Assembly (NCBI GenBank): GCA_016790965.1
Contig: JAEUNZ010000046.1
Location: forward strand, 1-15,584
Reading direction: 5' to 3'
Length of the DNA stretch: 15,584 nt
Source: SSSZ01 sp016790965
GTDB taxonomy: Bacteria; Pseudomonadota; Gammaproteobacteria; Burkholderiales; Rhodocyclaceae
The first letter of the stretch is position 1. Every line of letters begins with the position of its first letter. The translations under genes were made by a program, and so were the position numbers. Positions 13,502 to 15,584 of this stretch are shown here, piece by piece. The notes under the pieces were generated by a model. The model did not search any database and was not told where the DNA came from. It saw nothing but the letters and a program-made list of their open reading frames with translations.

Positions 13502-15584
13502 TCAGACGATGGTGATGTCCGTGGCGCTCAGGGCCGGGTTGCCGTCCAGATGGGCGAAAAGCACGGCGCTCTTGGCGGCGGCGCTGCCGTCGGCGTCGTA
13601 GTAGAGGTTGCCCAGGGCTGAGTCGTAGAGGAAGCGCACGGCAAGGCTGCTGGCCACGTGGTTCGCGGCCGACTGGAACATCGATTCATCGTAGCTGGCG
13701 GGCAGTCCGGCGATGCCTAGGGCTTCGAACACCAGCGTATCCGTTCCGGCGCTGAAGTCGGTGAGGGTCTTGAGGTTGGCGGCCAGGAGCGGGGCGTTGA
13801 AGTGGAAGCTGTCGGCGCCGCTCCCCCCAGTCAGGCGGTCCAGGCCGGTGCCTCCGTATAGGACATCGTCGTCGTTGCCCCCGTCCAGGGTGTCGTTGCC
13901 GGCACCGCCCGTCAGGGTATCGTTGCCGGCCCCCCCGGAAAGAACGTTGGCGGAGGCGTTGCCGTAGAAGGTATTGGCTTCGCTCCCGCCGGTCAGGTTG
14001 ATGGCCCCGGCGGCCCCGCCCAGGTCGACCGCCTCCACGTCGGAATAGGCGAGATTCCAAGGGGTGGCCGTCGTATTGCCGCGGCTGACGTGTACGAAAT
14101 CCTGTCCGCCACCCGGGTCTTCGATGATGATGTCGTCAAGGCTGTCGATGTCGTAGTAGTCGTCACCCGTTCCCCCGATGAGCACGTCCTGGCCACCCCC
14201 GCCCAGCAGGGTGTCGTTGCCGCCATTACCTTCCAGGGTATTGGCGGCGGAGTTGCCTTCCAGGCGCTCGGCCGCGGCAGTGCCGACCACTCGGGTGACG
14301 CCGGTGGCGTTGATGAGACTGAGGCTCTCGACGTTCTGGAAATCACTGGCCAGATCGATGAGCGTGGGGCCGTTGCTGTAGGCGAGATAGACCGAATCCC
14401 AGCCCTCTCCCACCGCCTCGATAACCTGGACGCCCACCCCGACGCCGAAATAAACGTCGTCGCCGAGGCCTCCTTCCAGAATGTCGCCGCTTCCCACGCC
14501 GGGAGCGGCATCGCTGCCACCGTCGGCGTAGAGGCGGTCGTTGCCGTCGTTACCGATCAGATAGTCGTCGCCCAGTCCGCCGTAGAGCGTGTTGGCGCTA
14601 TCGTTGCCGACGAGGGTCAGGCCGACGGCGCTGGTCATGCGCACGGTCTCGACGTTGTCCGCCAGGACGTAGCTCGCCCCGGCGGCGAGGATGGAGAGAA
14701 TCACCTGGTCCGCACCGGCGCCGGGGTCTTCGACGATCTGATCGCCCACATCGTCCACCACATAGGCATCGTCTCCGGCTCCGCCGATCAAGACATCGGC
14801 TCCGGCGGCGCCGTTCAGGGTATTGCCTGCTCCGTTGCCGGTGAGCGTATTGGCCAGGGCGTTCCCGGTGAGGTGCAGACGGGCGCTCCCCGTGCCCGAA
14901 GCGTCAAGATTCTCCACCTCGGCCGCCAGGGTGAGGGTCGCGAAGCTTGTCAGGCTGGCGTTGCCGCCCCGCAGGACGATGGTGTCGCTGCCTTCACCGG
15001 CGAGTTCGACGACCGCGTCTTGCTGGAGATTGCCGCTGGTGAGGTCCACCCGGTAAAGATCTTCGTCCGCTCCGCCTCGCAGGACATCGGCGCTCCCCGC
15101 TCCGTCGAGGACATCGGCCCCTGCCCCGCCCACCAGCGTATTGCCGGCAGCGTTGCCGGTCAGCGTATTCGCCAAGCCGTTGCCGTAGAGATGGAAGGCT
15201 ACGCCATTGATCAGCACGCCGTTCTCCACTTGGTCAGCCAGGGTATGGCTGCCCGTGGTGGCGATGGCCACGGCTACGGTATCCGTCCCTTCGCCGGAGT
15301 TCTCCACCACGACATCGCCGCCATGGTCGACGACGTATGTGTCGTTGCCCAGCCCACCGATCAGCCGGTCGGCCCCTCCCTTGCCGTCGAGCAGGTCGGC
15401 CCCCCCGCCGCCGTCCAGGGTGTTGGCGGCGGCGTTGCCGGTAAGGGTGTTGGCCAGGTCGTTGCCGGTGAGGTTGAAGGCGACGGTGTTGAGGAGCAAG
15501 GCGTTCTCGACGTGGGCTGCCAGGGTGAAGCTGCCTCCCGCTGCGGCGATGAGGATGCGCAGGGTGTCGGTGCCCTGGCCGGCG
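13502..15584 (-). CDS. RTX (hemolysin-type) calcium-binding repeat protein, C-terminal part
   Basis: The frame stays open to the right edge, so 693 residues of a longer protein are seen; the apparent start near 15499 is an internal TTG leucine. The protein consists of about six tandem units with recurring motifs: LADxVEN, LTGNxLANTLTGN, then glycine/aspartate nonapeptides such as GGAGADVLIGGAGDDAYVVD, and EGTDTV. The densest block of GGxGxDxLx repeats lies at 13805..13939. RTX repeats bind calcium and fold into beta-rolls outside the cell. The last 100 residues (LKTLTDFSAGTDTLVFEALG, then FLYDSALGNLYYDADG and DITIV at the very end) resemble the type I secretion C-terminus of this family. It is probably a secreted adhesin, S-layer-like or structural protein; no lipase or protease domain is visible. 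No secretion genes lie in the window. Confidence 0.93.
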   Translation of the reverse strand, partial: AGQGTDTLRILIAAAGGSFTLAAHVENALLLNTVAFNLTGNDLANTLTGNAAANTLDGGGGADLLDGKGGADRLIGGLGNDTYVVDHGGDVVVENSGEGTDTVAVAIATTGSHTLADQVENGVLINGVAFHLYGNGLANTLTGNAAGNTLVGGAGADVLDGAGSADVLRGGADEDLYRVDLTSGNLQQDAVVELAGEGSDTIVLRGGNASLTSFATLTLAAEVENLDASGTGSARLHLTGNALANTLTGNGAGNTLNGAAGADVLIGGAGDDAYVVDDVGDQIVEDPGAGADQVILSILAAGASYVLADNVETVRMTSAVGLTLVGNDSANTLYGGLGDDYLIGNDGNDRLYADGGSDAAPGVGSGDILEGGLGDDVYFGVGVGVQVIEAVGEGWDSVYLAYSNGPTLIDLASDFQNVESLSLINATGVTRVVGTAAAERLEGNSAANTLEGNGGNDTLLGGGGQDVLIGGTGDDYYDIDSLDDIIIEDPGGGQDFVHVSRGNTTATPWNLAYSDVEAVDLGGAAGAINLTGGSEANTFYGNASANVLSGGAGNDTLTGGAGNDTLDGGNDDDVLYGGTGLDRLTGGSGADSFHFNAPLLAANLKTLTDFSAGTDTLVFEALGIAGLPASYDESMFQSAANHVASSLAVRFLYDSALGNLYYDADGSAAAKSAVLFAHLDGNPALSATDITIV
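13805..15532 (-). repeat. Tandem RTX-containing protein repeats, about six units
   Basis: Unit boundaries, set at the SxTLADxVEN-like motif, fall near 15532, 15250, 14938, 14674, 14365 and 14059. This gives units of about 94, 104, 88, 103, 102 and 85 residues (the last continues into the secretion domain). Units 1–3 share LANTLTGNxAxNTL almost exactly. Units 4–6 are more diverged (SANTLYGG, SAANTLEGN, SEANTFYGN). DNA identity between units is only partial, so this is protein-level duplication followed by divergence rather than a recent tandem array. Confidence 0.8.

Noticed and set aside
13805..15532. Repeated DNA that might be a CRISPR or recent tandem array
   Set aside because: The repeats are protein-level RTX units of unequal length (88–104 residues) with diverged codons and an open frame throughout; there are no short identical repeats with unique spacers.

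Overview
The window is GC-rich chromosomal DNA (roughly two thirds GC by eye) from a betaproteobacterium, most likely of the Rhodocyclales type. The reasons are the BPSS1780-type membrane protein, the yebC–ruvC–ruvA order and the style of the YjgR-like ATPase. The genus is inference. I see no rRNA, tRNA, CRISPR, transposase or phage gene. Fourteen of the sixteen genes lie in one minus-strand block (window left edge to 11467), one gene is on the plus strand, and one minus-strand gene runs off the right edge.

Region 1 (3045..11467, read right to left) is a compact membrane operon: SpoIIM/DUF95, DUF4129, DUF4350, MoxR AAA+ ATPase, DUF58 (vWA-like), a BPSS1780-type membrane protein, an RDD protein, then yebC. 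Starts overlap stops at the first two junctions (11 and 4 bp), and a good sigma-70-like promoter with an inverted repeat in its spacer precedes the first gene. The combination is a recurrent MoxR-type envelope system. A MoxR ATPase probably acts with the DUF58 protein on the surrounding membrane proteins, but the client is unknown. yebC is followed by a strong intrinsic terminator.

Region 2 (1..2997, also minus strand) holds an EamA/DMT exporter, an AbrB-type antitoxin with a PIN-domain toxin, ruvC, ruvA and the start of an AI-2E-family permease. The antitoxin, toxin and ruvC are joined by two consecutive ATGA stop/start overlaps. A toxin–antitoxin pair with its own promoter is therefore translationally linked to a Holliday-junction resolvase. 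ruvB is not seen; it may lie beyond the left edge. The yebC terminator runs directly into the ATG of the exporter gene, which leaves its start and expression open.

Region 3 (11622..13220, plus strand) is a DUF853/YjgR HerA-like ATPase transcribed divergently from the MoxR operon. A 281-bp convergent intergenic stretch follows, containing a 95-nt imperfect inverted repeat and a second smaller hairpin.

Region 4 (13502..15584, minus strand) is the C-terminal 693 residues of a large RTX calcium-binding protein made of about six tandem units of roughly 90–105 residues, ending in a type I secretion-like C-terminus. Its N-terminus and any secretion genes are outside the window.

The best leads are the MoxR operon and its promoter, the toxin–antitoxin/ruvC coupling, the terminator that overlaps the exporter start, and the long inverted repeat.
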